Part shown: positions 8,128 to 15,072 of the stretch, piece after piece
Position numbering within the stretch: position 1 is the first letter of the stretch
How the letters are laid out: every line of letters begins with the position of its first letter
Notes under the pieces: model-generated
What the model saw: only the letters and a program-made list of their open reading frames with translations
What the model was told of the DNA's origin: nothing
Databases searched by the model: none
Assembly: GCA_050873965.1 (NCBI GenBank)
Contig: JBNMJS010000043.1
Coordinates: 1-15,559 of the forward strand
Source: UBA2883 sp050873965
GTDB taxonomy: Bacteria > Cyanobacteriota > Vampirovibrionia > Gastranaerophilales > Gastranaerophilaceae
Direction: 5' to 3'
Length of the DNA stretch: 15,559 bases
Made by a program: the position numbers and the translations under genes

Positions 8128-8754
8128 ATGAAAAAAGAATATAAAATATTAGAAGAAATAAAAACCGAGCAGAACAACAATGTTGTTCTGCTCGGTTTAA
8201 ATAATACAAAAAATCAAACATTAGTAATTGGTGTAGTTCACGGTGATGAACCTCAAGGAGAGGATTTAATCAACAAATACTTAAATGAACACATAAAGAA
8301 AAATGTTCTATTTATACCAGCCTTAAACCCAGATGGTAAACAACTAAAAACTAGAACAAATTCTAACAAAGTAGATTTAAATAGAAATTTCCCTACAAAG
8401 AATTGGGAATTAACACAAAAAGATAACTACTTTGGTGGAGAAAAACCAGCAAGTGAAAAAGAAACACGATTCTTAATTGATGTTATTGAAAAATATCAAC
8501 CAAAATCAATCATCACATTACATACTCCATACAAAATTGTAAACTATGATGGACCGGCAAAAGAACTTGCAGAAAAGATTTCAAAAATAATAAATTATCC
8601 AATCGAAGAAAGCATTGGTTATCCTACTCCAGGAAGTTTTGGTACTTATGTGGGAATAGAACGTAATATACCAACAATTACACTAGAAATGGACGAAGAA
8701 GAAACAATCGAAAATCTTTATATACCAATAAAAGAAATCTTTGATATATTATAA
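8128..8754 (+). CDS. mpaA: M14 zinc peptidase, MpaA-like murein peptide amidase
   Basis: MpaA cleaves the gamma-D-Glu to meso-diaminopimelate bond of murein peptides during cytoplasmic peptidoglycan recycling. The 208-residue protein has the M14 zinc motif H-G-D-E (His38, Glu41) and third ligand His132 in T-L-H-T-P. Substrate-binding residues lie in V-D-L-N-R-N-F-P (Arg86), and the catalytic Glu187 is in T-L-E-M. N-P-D-G-K-Q-L, N-R-N-F-P and G-Y-P-T-P-G-S-F-G match the way E. coli MpaA is built; related desuccinylases are less likely. It is shorter than E. coli MpaA at the N terminus. There is no signal peptide, so it is cytoplasmic. It starts 3 bases after the upstream stop, with only a weak GAG-type ribosome site. 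Codons 12-24 are occupied by a perfect hairpin. No later start would keep the zinc motif. Confidence 0.85.
   Translation: MKKEYKILEEIKTEQNNNVVLLGLNNTKNQTLVIGVVHGDEPQGEDLINKYLNEHIKKNVLFIPALNPDGKQLKTRTNSNKVDLNRNFPTKNWELTQKDNYFGGEKPASEKETRFLIDVIEKYQPKSIITLHTPYKIVNYDGPAKELAEKISKIINYPIEESIGYPTPGSFGTYVGIERNIPTITLEMDEEETIENLYIPIKEIFDIL
8162..8198 (-). terminator. Perfect 18-bp hairpin inside the mpaA-like gene
   Basis: The arms 8162-8179 and 8181-8198 are exact reverse complements around a single A. The stem core (CCGAGCAGAAC) is far richer in GC than its surroundings. Read on the minus strand, the stem ends in GCTCGG followed by TTTTTATTTCTTCT, which is an ordinary intrinsic-terminator tail. Read on the plus strand, only TTT follows before A-rich sequence. 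The minus orientation suggests termination of transcripts coming from the methyltransferase operon, after they cross the mpaA-like gene antisense. A plus-strand role as attenuator or mRNA-protecting hairpin is also possible. The structure is seen directly; the function is inferred. Confidence 0.65.
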
Positions 8755-9501
8755 CATCTTATGCATAACAATCCCAGCAGATATGCTCAAATTCAAAGAT
8801 TCTACATCTTTACTCATTTCTATCGTCAAATTTTGGTTAGCAAAATCTTTTAATTCATCAGATAATCCACTAGATTCTGCACCGAACATCATTAACACTT
8901 TTTCTTTAGGTTGCCAGTCATTAAACCAAACACTATTGTTTGTTTTTGGCAATGTTGCAACTCTTTCAAAATCATTAAAATATTTTTCTAACTCTCTAAT
9001 TGAATCTACATGAACAATATTTACTTTCCACAAATTACCGACTGTTGAACGAACACATTTCGGATTATAAATATCAACAGTCCCTCCGAACAAAACAATA
9101 GACTCAATATTAAATGCAGCAGCCGTTCTAATAATTGTTCCCAAATTGCCAGCATCACTAATATTTTCTAACAAAACAACTCTTTTAGAGTTTACCAAAT
9201 TATCAACATTATTTTTTAATTGGTAAGCAACTGCTACTGCTTCGGGAGCCGAGTCCGTTGTAGAAATTTTCTTTAATACTGCTTGATTAGTTGAAATTAT
9301 TTCAGATTTAATAAAATTATATTCATCTAATTTTTCTTTTAACACAAAGATTTTATCAATTTTTAAACCAGAATTTACTGCCTCAAAAATACACTTATAA
9401 CCCTCTAACAAAAATAAACCTTTTTCGTTACGATATTTTTTTTGTTGAAGTTTTACGGTTTCTTTTACCAAATCATTATTAACACTTGTTATTTCAATCA
9501 T
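8749..9501 (-). CDS. SpoU/TrmH-family RNA 2'-O-methyltransferase
   Basis: The 250-residue enzyme should methylate a ribose 2'-OH in rRNA or tRNA using S-adenosylmethionine bound in a SPOUT trefoil knot. An N-terminal substrate-binding domain (about 28-95, starting L-L-E-G-Y-K) resembles ribosomal L30e-like modules of RlmB-type enzymes. The three SpoU motifs are present: D-A-G-N-L-G-T-I-I-R-T-A (Asn119, catalytic Arg125), G-A-E-S-S-G (207-212), and E-S-L-N-L-S-I-S-A-G-I (234-244). Domain order and length fit a 23S rRNA methyltransferase, but the target base cannot be named. The start overlaps the preceding peptidase stop by one base (TAATG), and its 3' end overlaps the mpaA-like gene by 6 bases. 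Confidence 0.92.
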   Translation of the reverse strand: MIEITSVNNDLVKETVKLQQKKYRNEKGLFLLEGYKCIFEAVNSGLKIDKIFVLKEKLDEYNFIKSEIISTNQAVLKKISTTDSAPEAVAVAYQLKNNVDNLVNSKRVVLLENISDAGNLGTIIRTAAAFNIESIVLFGGTVDIYNPKCVRSTVGNLWKVNIVHVDSIRELEKYFNDFERVATLPKTNNSVWFNDWQPKEKVLMMFGAESSGLSDELKDFANQNLTIEMSKDVESLNLSISAGIVMHKML

Positions 9502-11066
9502 TACTTAACCTCAAAACAATCAAGCCAACTTTTTTCATCATCATTCAACAAATCATAATCGATAAGTTTCTTTTCATAACACATATTTGAGAATGATTTT
9601 ATAATACCATTTTCTAAATAGCAAGAATTTTCTAATCTTACACCAAAATGTTTTTCTAAATATAACCCTGGTTCAATTGTAAAACACATATTGTCTAATA
9701 TTGTAGTTTTAGCGATTTCATTCATACTCAAGTTCGGAGGTGCTTCATGTACACAAACACCAACACCGTGACCTAATCCATGAGAAAATACAAAATCACC
9801 AATTACATTTTTGGAATAAACTTCTCTTGCCAATCTATCTATTTCAAAACCACAAGTCTTTTTCTCTACAAATTGATAATTAAATGCATTTAAAAACATC
9901 TTTAAAACTGTTGTATAAACTTTCTTTTGCAAATCATTTGGAGTTCCTTTTACAAATACTCTTGTTATATCAGTTGCAAGCCCACCCTCATAATATGCAC
10001 CACAATCAATTAATATCAAATCGCCATCTTTTACGATTTCATCTTTTGATGATTTCATATAATGTGCTAACGCTGAGTTTTGATTTCTTGCAACGATTGA
10101 TTTAAAACTCAAAGACTTAGCACCAAATTTTCTAAAATTCTTTTCTAATTCAACATCAATATCATATTCAGATAAATTATCGTTATTATAAATATAATCT
10201 CTTGTTGCTAATAACGCTTTATCTGTCATCTCAAACGCATATTTCAAATGTTGAAGTTCAACTTCATTCTTTACTGATTTCATCATTTTTACAGGAGACG
10301 TAATATTTTTAGCTTGTGCAATCAATGAATAATCTTCTGCTGTAATTGTAGATTTATCAACATTAACAATGTCTTTAACAGATTTTATAATATCTTTAAA
10401 TTTATCTAATGGCATAACCTCGAATTCATCAGATTCGAACGAAGATTCTGTAAACAAAATACTTTTTTCTTTTAATAACAACAATTTGCCATCAACTTTA
10501 ACTGCATAATTTTTAGAGAAATCTCTTATATTACACAAATAAGTTAATTCTTCTGAATTAGTAATCAATATTGGTTTTGGTAACGTTGATATTTTTTCAG
10601 CAAATGTTTTACCAACTAATGTAATAGGAAGACTTTCTGGTGTTGTTATCTTTTTGTTATAAGGTCTTTCATAAATATCTGTATCCAACAATTTTACAGA
10701 AACATTTATTTCTTTCAATAATGTTTGAAAATACTCTAAACAATATTGAGAAACTTTTGCTCCAACAATACCTAATACAGAATTAGGTTCAATTGATGCA
10801 CAAATTTCATCGTCCATTTTCTGACCTAATTGAAGTTTTACAACTTCAACCTTAGATTTATCAACCTCTAAATCTGCTTGAGTATGATACCTACCATCAA
10901 CAAACAATTTCACTTTACCACTAGGCAATACTAGAGCATCACCTGTATCACCAGTAAACCCTGTCAAATTATGACAAGAATTTTCTTCAATTGGTGCATA
11001 TTCTAATAAAAACTTGTTTGTTGCATTAACTAAAAGATAATCAACACCTAAATCTTCTTTATTCAT
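9501..11066 (-). CDS. M24B aminopeptidase, Xaa-Pro type
   Basis: A pita-bread-fold dinuclear metallopeptidase predicted to release N-terminal residues preceding proline, in the cytoplasm. All five metal ligands of the M24 family are visible: Asp354 (I-D-C-G-A), Asp366 (A-T-D-I-T-R), His433 (H-G-L-G-H-G-V-G), Glu465 (T-I-E-P-G) and Glu479 (V-R-L-E-N-S). The N-terminal half is creatinase-like, opening with a region ending F-V-D-G-R-Y-H-T-Q-A, typical of long Xaa-Pro peptidases. At 521 residues it is longer than PepP (about 440) and somewhat shorter than the three-domain AMPP1 type (about 600). It sits between ppiC and the methyltransferase, with one-base TAATG overlaps at both ends. No signal peptide is visible. 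Confidence 0.92.
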   Translation of the reverse strand: MNKEDLGVDYLLVNATNKFLLEYAPIEENSCHNLTGFTGDTGDALVLPSGKVKLFVDGRYHTQADLEVDKSKVEVVKLQLGQKMDDEICASIEPNSVLGIVGAKVSQYCLEYFQTLLKEINVSVKLLDTDIYERPYNKKITTPESLPITLVGKTFAEKISTLPKPILITNSEELTYLCNIRDFSKNYAVKVDGKLLLLKEKSILFTESSFESDEFEVMPLDKFKDIIKSVKDIVNVDKSTITAEDYSLIAQAKNITSPVKMMKSVKNEVELQHLKYAFEMTDKALLATRDYIYNNDNLSEYDIDVELEKNFRKFGAKSLSFKSIVARNQNSALAHYMKSSKDEIVKDGDLILIDCGAYYEGGLATDITRVFVKGTPNDLQKKVYTTVLKMFLNAFNYQFVEKKTCGFEIDRLAREVYSKNVIGDFVFSHGLGHGVGVCVHEAPPNLSMNEIAKTTILDNMCFTIEPGLYLEKHFGVRLENSCYLENGIIKSFSNMCYEKKLIDYDLLNDDEKSWLDCFEVK

Positions 11067-11344
11067 TAGTCCTTCTTATCTAACAATTTAACTAAGTGCC
11101 AACCGAATTGAGTTTCAACAGGTGCAGAAACTTCTCCAACTTCCATTGAAAAAGCAGCATCTTCAAAAGGTTTAACCATCATACCTTTACCAAAGAAACC
11201 TAAATCTCCACCATTTCTACCTGATGGGCATAAAGAATGTTTTGCTGCTAATTCAGCAAAATCAGCACCATTTTGAATTTCTTCTAACAATTTGTTAGCT
11301 TCATCTAAAGTTTTAACCAAAATATGGCTTGCTCTAACTTTCAT
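11066..11344 (-). CDS. ppiC: Stand-alone parvulin peptidyl-prolyl isomerase
   Basis: The 92-residue protein is a single rotamase domain of the same length as E. coli PpiC (93). It begins R-A-S-H-I-L-V, has the central N-G-G-D-L-G-F-F, then M-V-K-P-F-E-D-A-A-F, and ends F-G-W-H-L-V-K-L, so both conserved active-site histidines and the hydrophobic proline pocket are present. There is no export signal, so it acts in the cytoplasm. It is first in the operon ppiC - M24B peptidase - SpoU methyltransferase. AGGAG lies 7 bases before the ATG. It closely resembles the rotamase domain of the lipoprotein at 7000-8124. A proline isomerase beside a proline-specific peptidase is a sensible pairing, though the link is inference. 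Confidence 0.95.
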   Translation of the reverse strand: MKVRASHILVKTLDEANKLLEEIQNGADFAELAAKHSLCPSGRNGGDLGFFGKGMMVKPFEDAAFSMEVGEVSAPVETQFGWHLVKLLDKKD

Positions 11345-11375
11345 ATTTAAACTCCTATAACTGTTTTACAAACCA

Positions 11376-11384
11376 ATTATAGCA
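11376..11384 (-). promoter_or_regulatory. Extended -10 promoter for the ppiC operon
   Basis: On the minus strand TGCTATAAT is a perfect extended -10 element, placed about 30 bases before the ppiC ATG. No good -35 is seen at 16-18 bases upstream. The 78-base gap to queE holds this promoter and only a 5-bp inverted repeat (11401-11405 with 11413-11417), which is too weak to call a terminator for queE. Confidence 0.6.
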
Positions 11385-11422
11385 TAAATTCAATAGATAA
11401 TGACTTCTTAATAGTCAAACAA

Positions 11423-12181
11423 CTATTCAACATTAATAAACTTATGAACTTGTGGGATAAGTCTTGTATTTTTATATAATTTTACGAACTTTTCAAATAC
11501 TGACATCAAGAATTTAGAAGATACAGTCATTTTATCATCTAGCATTCGTGGTTGTAGTACGATTTCAAAATCATATTTCTTTGCTAACGCAACACTTTTT
11601 TCAATTTCTTCTTCTGTTATATTTTCATCAAATACGATTTTGGCAAAAATATTTTTATTATCACAATTAAACTCTTTCTCAATAGCACAACTTACTCTAG
11701 ATTTTCTAACGGCATCAAAGAATTTGTCGTGTTTTTCAAAAGAATCAATAATTCCAGAACAACTTGGCAATTTAATATCAGCAGCAATTATGTCTGTATA
11801 TTGAAGTACTTGTTCAATATTTTCAGAAATAGTAGCATTTGTTTCTAAATAATATTTCACATTCAACAAAGGCATAAATTTTGATAAGAAATCAGACCAA
11901 ATCAATGGTTCTCCACCAGTTAAAGAAATTGAATGAATAGTATCTAAATCAAAATTTTCAGACAAATATTGTGCCAATTCTTTTGGTGAAAACTCAAAAT
12001 AAGATGACTTATCATTAATATCCTTTGGCATATAATCTGTATCACAATAATAGCATCTTAAATTACAAGCACAAAAACGAACAAAAATTTGTTTTGAACC
12101 AATACAAGGACCTTCACCTTGAATAGATGCAAACATCTCTCTTATCTTTGCTTTACCATCATTATTTAAAATATTATTCAT
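11423..12181 (-). CDS. queE: 7-carboxy-7-deazaguanine synthase QueE
   Basis: QueE is a radical-SAM enzyme that converts 6-carboxy-5,6,7,8-tetrahydropterin to 7-carboxy-7-deazaguanine on the way to preQ0 and tRNA queuosine. The 252-residue protein opens with the QueE signature S-I-Q-G-E-G-P (residues 19-25) and has the radical-SAM cluster motif Cys39-x3-Cys43-x2-Cys46, preceded by an extra Cys37. The SAM-binding T-G-G-E-P lies at 88-92 and a further conserved stretch L-E-T-N-A-T follows. Length is slightly above the 210-240 typical. The neighbouring queC, queD and queF are not in this window. The start overlaps the dnaJ-like stop by 8 bases; GAGAG lies about 9 bases upstream, inside that gene. 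It is last in its operon. Confidence 0.93.
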   Translation of the reverse strand: MNNILNNDGKAKIREMFASIQGEGPCIGSKQIFVRFCACNLRCYYCDTDYMPKDINDKSSYFEFSPKELAQYLSENFDLDTIHSISLTGGEPLIWSDFLSKFMPLLNVKYYLETNATISENIEQVLQYTDIIAADIKLPSCSGIIDSFEKHDKFFDAVRKSRVSCAIEKEFNCDNKNIFAKIVFDENITEEEIEKSVALAKKYDFEIVLQPRMLDDKMTVSSKFLMSVFEKFVKLYKNTRLIPQVHKFINVE

Positions 12182-13220
12182 CTGCTTTCTCTCTTATACT
12201 ATGCTTTGATAATTGCTTTAATTGTTCATATAATGCAATCTCTGCCTTACTCAACTTTTTAGGTATATCAATTTTTACAGTAATTATTAAATCGCCTTTT
12301 TTACCGTCTTTTTCAACACCTTGTTCAGATAATCTATATTTTTGACCATTATATGTATGTGGCATAAGTTTCATTTGGATATTGCCACCTGCCATTTCAA
12401 TATTAATATATCCACCTAAAACAGCCTCAAATGGTTCAACAGATACAGTTCTTAATACATTCAATCCATCATACTGTATTTCAGCATTGTTTTCTATTCT
12501 AATCAACAAATACAAATCACCACGTTTTCCACCATTGAAGCCCTTATTTCCTTCGCCCTCAACACGAATTTTACTATTGTGACGAACTTTTGCAGGAATT
12601 TTAACTGTTAATTTCTTATACTTTGATTTTTCACCTGCACCATTACAAGCAGGACAAATAGAGCCATTTATAAACTTACGTCCTCGACATTTTTCACAAG
12701 TTTCCATGTGCAAAATATTTACAACACGTTCTGCACCATTAATTGCTTCCGTAATAGATAGTGTAACTTCCGTTGTTATATCTTTTCCATCTATTTTTGG
12801 TGGTGTATATTTCTTTTGTTTTGGTTTTGTGTTTTTTAAAATATTGTTTATTGCAGATGCAAAAATATTCTTCATGTGTACAGATTTAGCCTGTTCACGC
12901 ATCTTTGAAAAAGAATTTTCTTTTTTCTTTGGTTTTACTGGAATATCTTCATCTTTCATTCCAGATTTAGGTTTTTCTTTTTCAGGTTCTTTTTCTGCAT
13001 ACTCGTATAATTTCATAATAGAATCATACTGTTCACGTTTTTGGACACTAGAAAGAGTTTCATACGCTTCAGTAATTTCTTTAAATCGTCTTATTGAAAC
13101 CTCATCATTACCAGCAACATCAGGGTGATACCTATGCACAAGTTTTCTGTACGCTTTTTTAATATCCTCAAGCGTAGCCTTTGGTGTTAATCCTAAAATT
13201 TGGTAATAGTTTTTTTTCAC
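12174..13220 (-). CDS. DnaJ-type co-chaperone with a single zinc site
   Basis: The 348-residue protein stimulates an Hsp70 partner (DnaK) through an N-terminal J domain (1-68) with H-P-D at 32-34. Two DnaJ-type beta-sandwich substrate domains (about 145-320) follow. Between J domain and body, the usual Gly/Phe-rich region is replaced by a Lys/Glu/Pro-rich linker (about 72-140). The zinc-finger region keeps only two Cys pairs, Cys175/Cys178 and Cys189/Cys192, enough for one zinc, whereas type I DnaJ has four pairs and two zincs. A second, canonical dnaJ elsewhere in the genome is therefore likely, and this may be a specialised or reduced paralogue. The start is GTG at 13218-13220, supported by TAGGAT on the minus strand at 13230-13235. 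It sits between the pentapeptide gene and queE in one operon. Confidence 0.9.
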   Translation of the reverse strand: MKKNYYQILGLTPKATLEDIKKAYRKLVHRYHPDVAGNDEVSIRRFKEITEAYETLSSVQKREQYDSIMKLYEYAEKEPEKEKPKSGMKDEDIPVKPKKKENSFSKMREQAKSVHMKNIFASAINNILKNTKPKQKKYTPPKIDGKDITTEVTLSITEAINGAERVVNILHMETCEKCRGRKFINGSICPACNGAGEKSKYKKLTVKIPAKVRHNSKIRVEGEGNKGFNGGKRGDLYLLIRIENNAEIQYDGLNVLRTVSVEPFEAVLGGYINIEMAGGNIQMKLMPHTYNGQKYRLSEQGVEKDGKKGDLIITVKIDIPKKLSKAEIALYEQLKQLSKHSIREKADE

Positions 13221-13237
13221 GAGTATTCAATCCTAAA

Positions 13238-13768
13238 TTAGTAATCAGAAACTGATTCATCTTCATCATCTCTCAATGATGATAAGTCAGAAGAATACAT
13301 TCCATCAAAATTGTCAGGTAACATATCTGAATCTGGCCAAGCAGTACCATCATCAAATCTACAAGCATTCAAATTATAACTTGTAGATAAATCAGAATTT
13401 GATAAATCAGATTCTTGGAATACAGCACCTGCCATATCTGCTTCATTAAAATTACAATAATCTAATACTGCATAACTAAAATCAGTACCGTTCAATACGG
13501 AACTAGAAAAATCACATTCTGCAATATTGCTTCTTGTAAAATCTGCAGAAGTCATATCGCATTCTTCAAATTTAACATTAAGTAAATGAGAATCCGAAAA
13601 AGAAGACGAAGTTAAATCTACATTTACAAAACATAAATCTTTAAGCTCAACATTTGATAATTCAATTTCGCTTAAATCAATACCATTATCTTTATTTTCA
13701 GATACATATTCATTAAAAGAATCTGCATCATTTATAATTAAATCTATTAATTCGTCTTTTGATTTCAT
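13238..13768 (-). CDS. Pentapeptide-repeat protein
   Basis: The 176-residue protein contains 20 consecutive uninterrupted pentapeptides at residues 30-129, from I-D-L-S-E to S-D-L-S-T. The central position is always L, F, M or I, and the i-2 position is small or hydrophobic (I, V, L, S, A, C, T). This predicts a right-handed quadrilateral beta-helix of five full coils. A short helical N-terminal cap (1-29) precedes it. A cap segment with G-T-A-W-P-D (141-146), like the T-x-W-P end seen in cyanobacterial members, follows it, then a strongly acidic tail (D-D-E-D-E). There is no signal peptide or catalytic motif. Some pentapeptide proteins mimic DNA and protect gyrase, but there is no evidence of that here; a scaffold role in the signalling operon is equally plausible. 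AGGAG precedes the ATG. Confidence 0.93.
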   Translation of the reverse strand: MKSKDELIDLIINDADSFNEYVSENKDNGIDLSEIELSNVELKDLCFVNVDLTSSSFSDSHLLNVKFEECDMTSADFTRSNIAECDFSSSVLNGTDFSYAVLDYCNFNEADMAGAVFQESDLSNSDLSTSYNLNACRFDDGTAWPDSDMLPDNFDGMYSSDLSSLRDDEDESVSDY

Positions 13769-13775
13769 AGTTCTC

Positions 13776-14402
13776 CTAACTTAAAATATTCATCTGTATA
13801 GCAAGTAAAACAGCCTGTGTACGACTTTTTACTTTCAATTTTTTAAAAATTGTATTCAAGTGTGTCTTTACCGTAACATCACGTACATACAATTTGTCAG
13901 CAATTTCTTGATTGCTTTGTCCTTTAGCAACAAGTGCCAAAACTTCTTTTTCACGTTCTGTTAATGGTTCAACATCACCCTTTGGTTCAATTTTAAATTC
14001 TTGTTTTTGAGTCTTTTCCATTTGCCATTTTGAACGTCTTAATACTGCTTCAATTCTAGCAAGCAAGTTTGGTAAAATAAACGGTTTAACAACATAATCA
14101 TCTGCACCATATTTCAAACCTGATACTATTTTATGTTCTTCACTAACAGCAGTAATCATAATAACTGGAATATACTTTGTTTTATCATTACTTCTAATAG
14201 CCTTTAGTGTATCCCAACCGTCCATTTGAGGCATCATAACATCTAACAAAATCAAATCAATACTATCAGAATCTTTTTCCAATGCTTTAAGAGCATCAAT
14301 ACCATTAGTAACAACTTGAACTGTATAGCCATACATTGGTAAAGCTTCACTTAAATATTTTGGATTGTCATCAACTATAAGTATTTTTGAAAATTCTTCC
14401 AT
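13776..14402 (-). CDS. Response regulator, PhoB-like receiver with LuxR-type HTH
   Basis: The 208-residue two-component regulator has a receiver domain (6-120) with acidic pair Asp11/Asp12, phosphoacceptor Asp54 (L-L-D-V-M-M-P), Thr84 and Lys106 in D-D-Y-V-V-K-P-F. A charged linker leads to a C-terminal LuxR/NarL-type helix-turn-helix, starting L-T-E-R-E-K-E-V-L. The receiver resembles the PhoB/RpaA style (G-A-D-D-Y-V-V-K-P-F) rather than NarL receivers, a mix known from cyanobacterial and plastid regulators. All residues for phosphorylation are present. The ribosome site GAGGA is partly inside the tail of the upstream regulator gene. No histidine kinase is in the window, so the input is unknown. 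Confidence 0.93.
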   Translation of the reverse strand: MEEFSKILIVDDNPKYLSEALPMYGYTVQVVTNGIDALKALEKDSDSIDLILLDVMMPQMDGWDTLKAIRSNDKTKYIPVIMITAVSEEHKIVSGLKYGADDYVVKPFILPNLLARIEAVLRRSKWQMEKTQKQEFKIEPKGDVEPLTEREKEVLALVAKGQSNQEIADKLYVRDVTVKTHLNTIFKKLKVKSRTQAVLLAIQMNILS

Positions 14403-14409
14403 TACGTCC

Positions 14410-15072
14410 TCAAACTATATGTTCTTTCAAAGCCTTTATCGCAGCTTGAAGTCTATCATCAACTTCTAATTTTTGAAGAATACTAGCAACGTGAACCTTT
14501 GTTGTATTTACACTAACAAACAAATTTTTTGCAATTTCAACATTACTAAAACCTTCTGTGATAAGTTTCAGAATTTGTCTTTCCCTTGTTGTTAAATTAT
14601 ACTGATTAACTGTTTCAGGGCAATCATTCATTTGGGTGGTTGTCACAGCACCAAGAACTATATTTGCAATGCTTGGATCAAACCAAGATGCACCATCAAG
14701 AACAGAACTAACAACCTCTATCAATCGTTGAAGGTTAATCTCTTTTGAACAATAAGCATTCGCTCCAACCTTCAAACTATTCAAAACATCTTTTTTATCA
14801 CTATGAGAAGTCAAAACAACAAACTTCATATCTTTTTTCATATCTTTGATATTTTTGATTGCCGTTATACCATCAATTTCAGGTAAGCCCAAATCCATGA
14901 TAATAATATCGATTTTATTATTCTTAACTATATCATAAGCTTCCTTCGCAGAAGATGCCTCATAAATAGTCTCAATAAAATCTACATCACTAAAAGTTGT
15001 CTTAAGACCAAAACGTGTAAGTTCGTGGTCTTCTACAATAAGAATATTGTGTTTTGCTGTCTCGTTTGTCAT
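14410..15072 (-). CDS. NarL/FixJ-family response regulator
   Basis: The 220-residue regulator has a NarL-type receiver with Glu14/Asp15, phosphoacceptor Asp60 (I-I-M-D-L-G-L-P), Thr88 and Lys110 (Y-C-S-K-E), then a linker and a LuxR-type DNA-binding domain beginning L-T-T-R-E-R-Q-I-L-K-L. Domain order and length are normal for the family. Its output domain is clearly related to that of the next gene (13776-14402), but its receiver is of a different subtype, so the two regulators probably answer to different signals or partners while using a similar DNA-binding fold. The ATG overlaps the stop of the TPR gene by one base (TAATG), implying coupled translation. Confidence 0.94.
   Translation of the reverse strand: MTNETAKHNILIVEDHELTRFGLKTTFSDVDFIETIYEASSAKEAYDIVKNNKIDIIIMDLGLPEIDGITAIKNIKDMKKDMKFVVLTSHSDKKDVLNSLKVGANAYCSKEINLQRLIEVVSSVLDGASWFDPSIANIVLGAVTTTQMNDCPETVNQYNLTTRERQILKLITEGFSNVEIAKNLFVSVNTTKVHVASILQKLEVDDRLQAAIKALKEHIV

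Noticed and set aside
11401..11417. TGACT/AGTCA inverted repeat downstream of queE as a terminator
   Set aside because: The stem is only 5 bp and no T-tract follows on the minus strand.
11345..11422. preQ1-type riboswitch near queE
   Set aside because: queE is the last gene of an operon on the minus strand; this gap is downstream of it and holds only the ppiC promoter.
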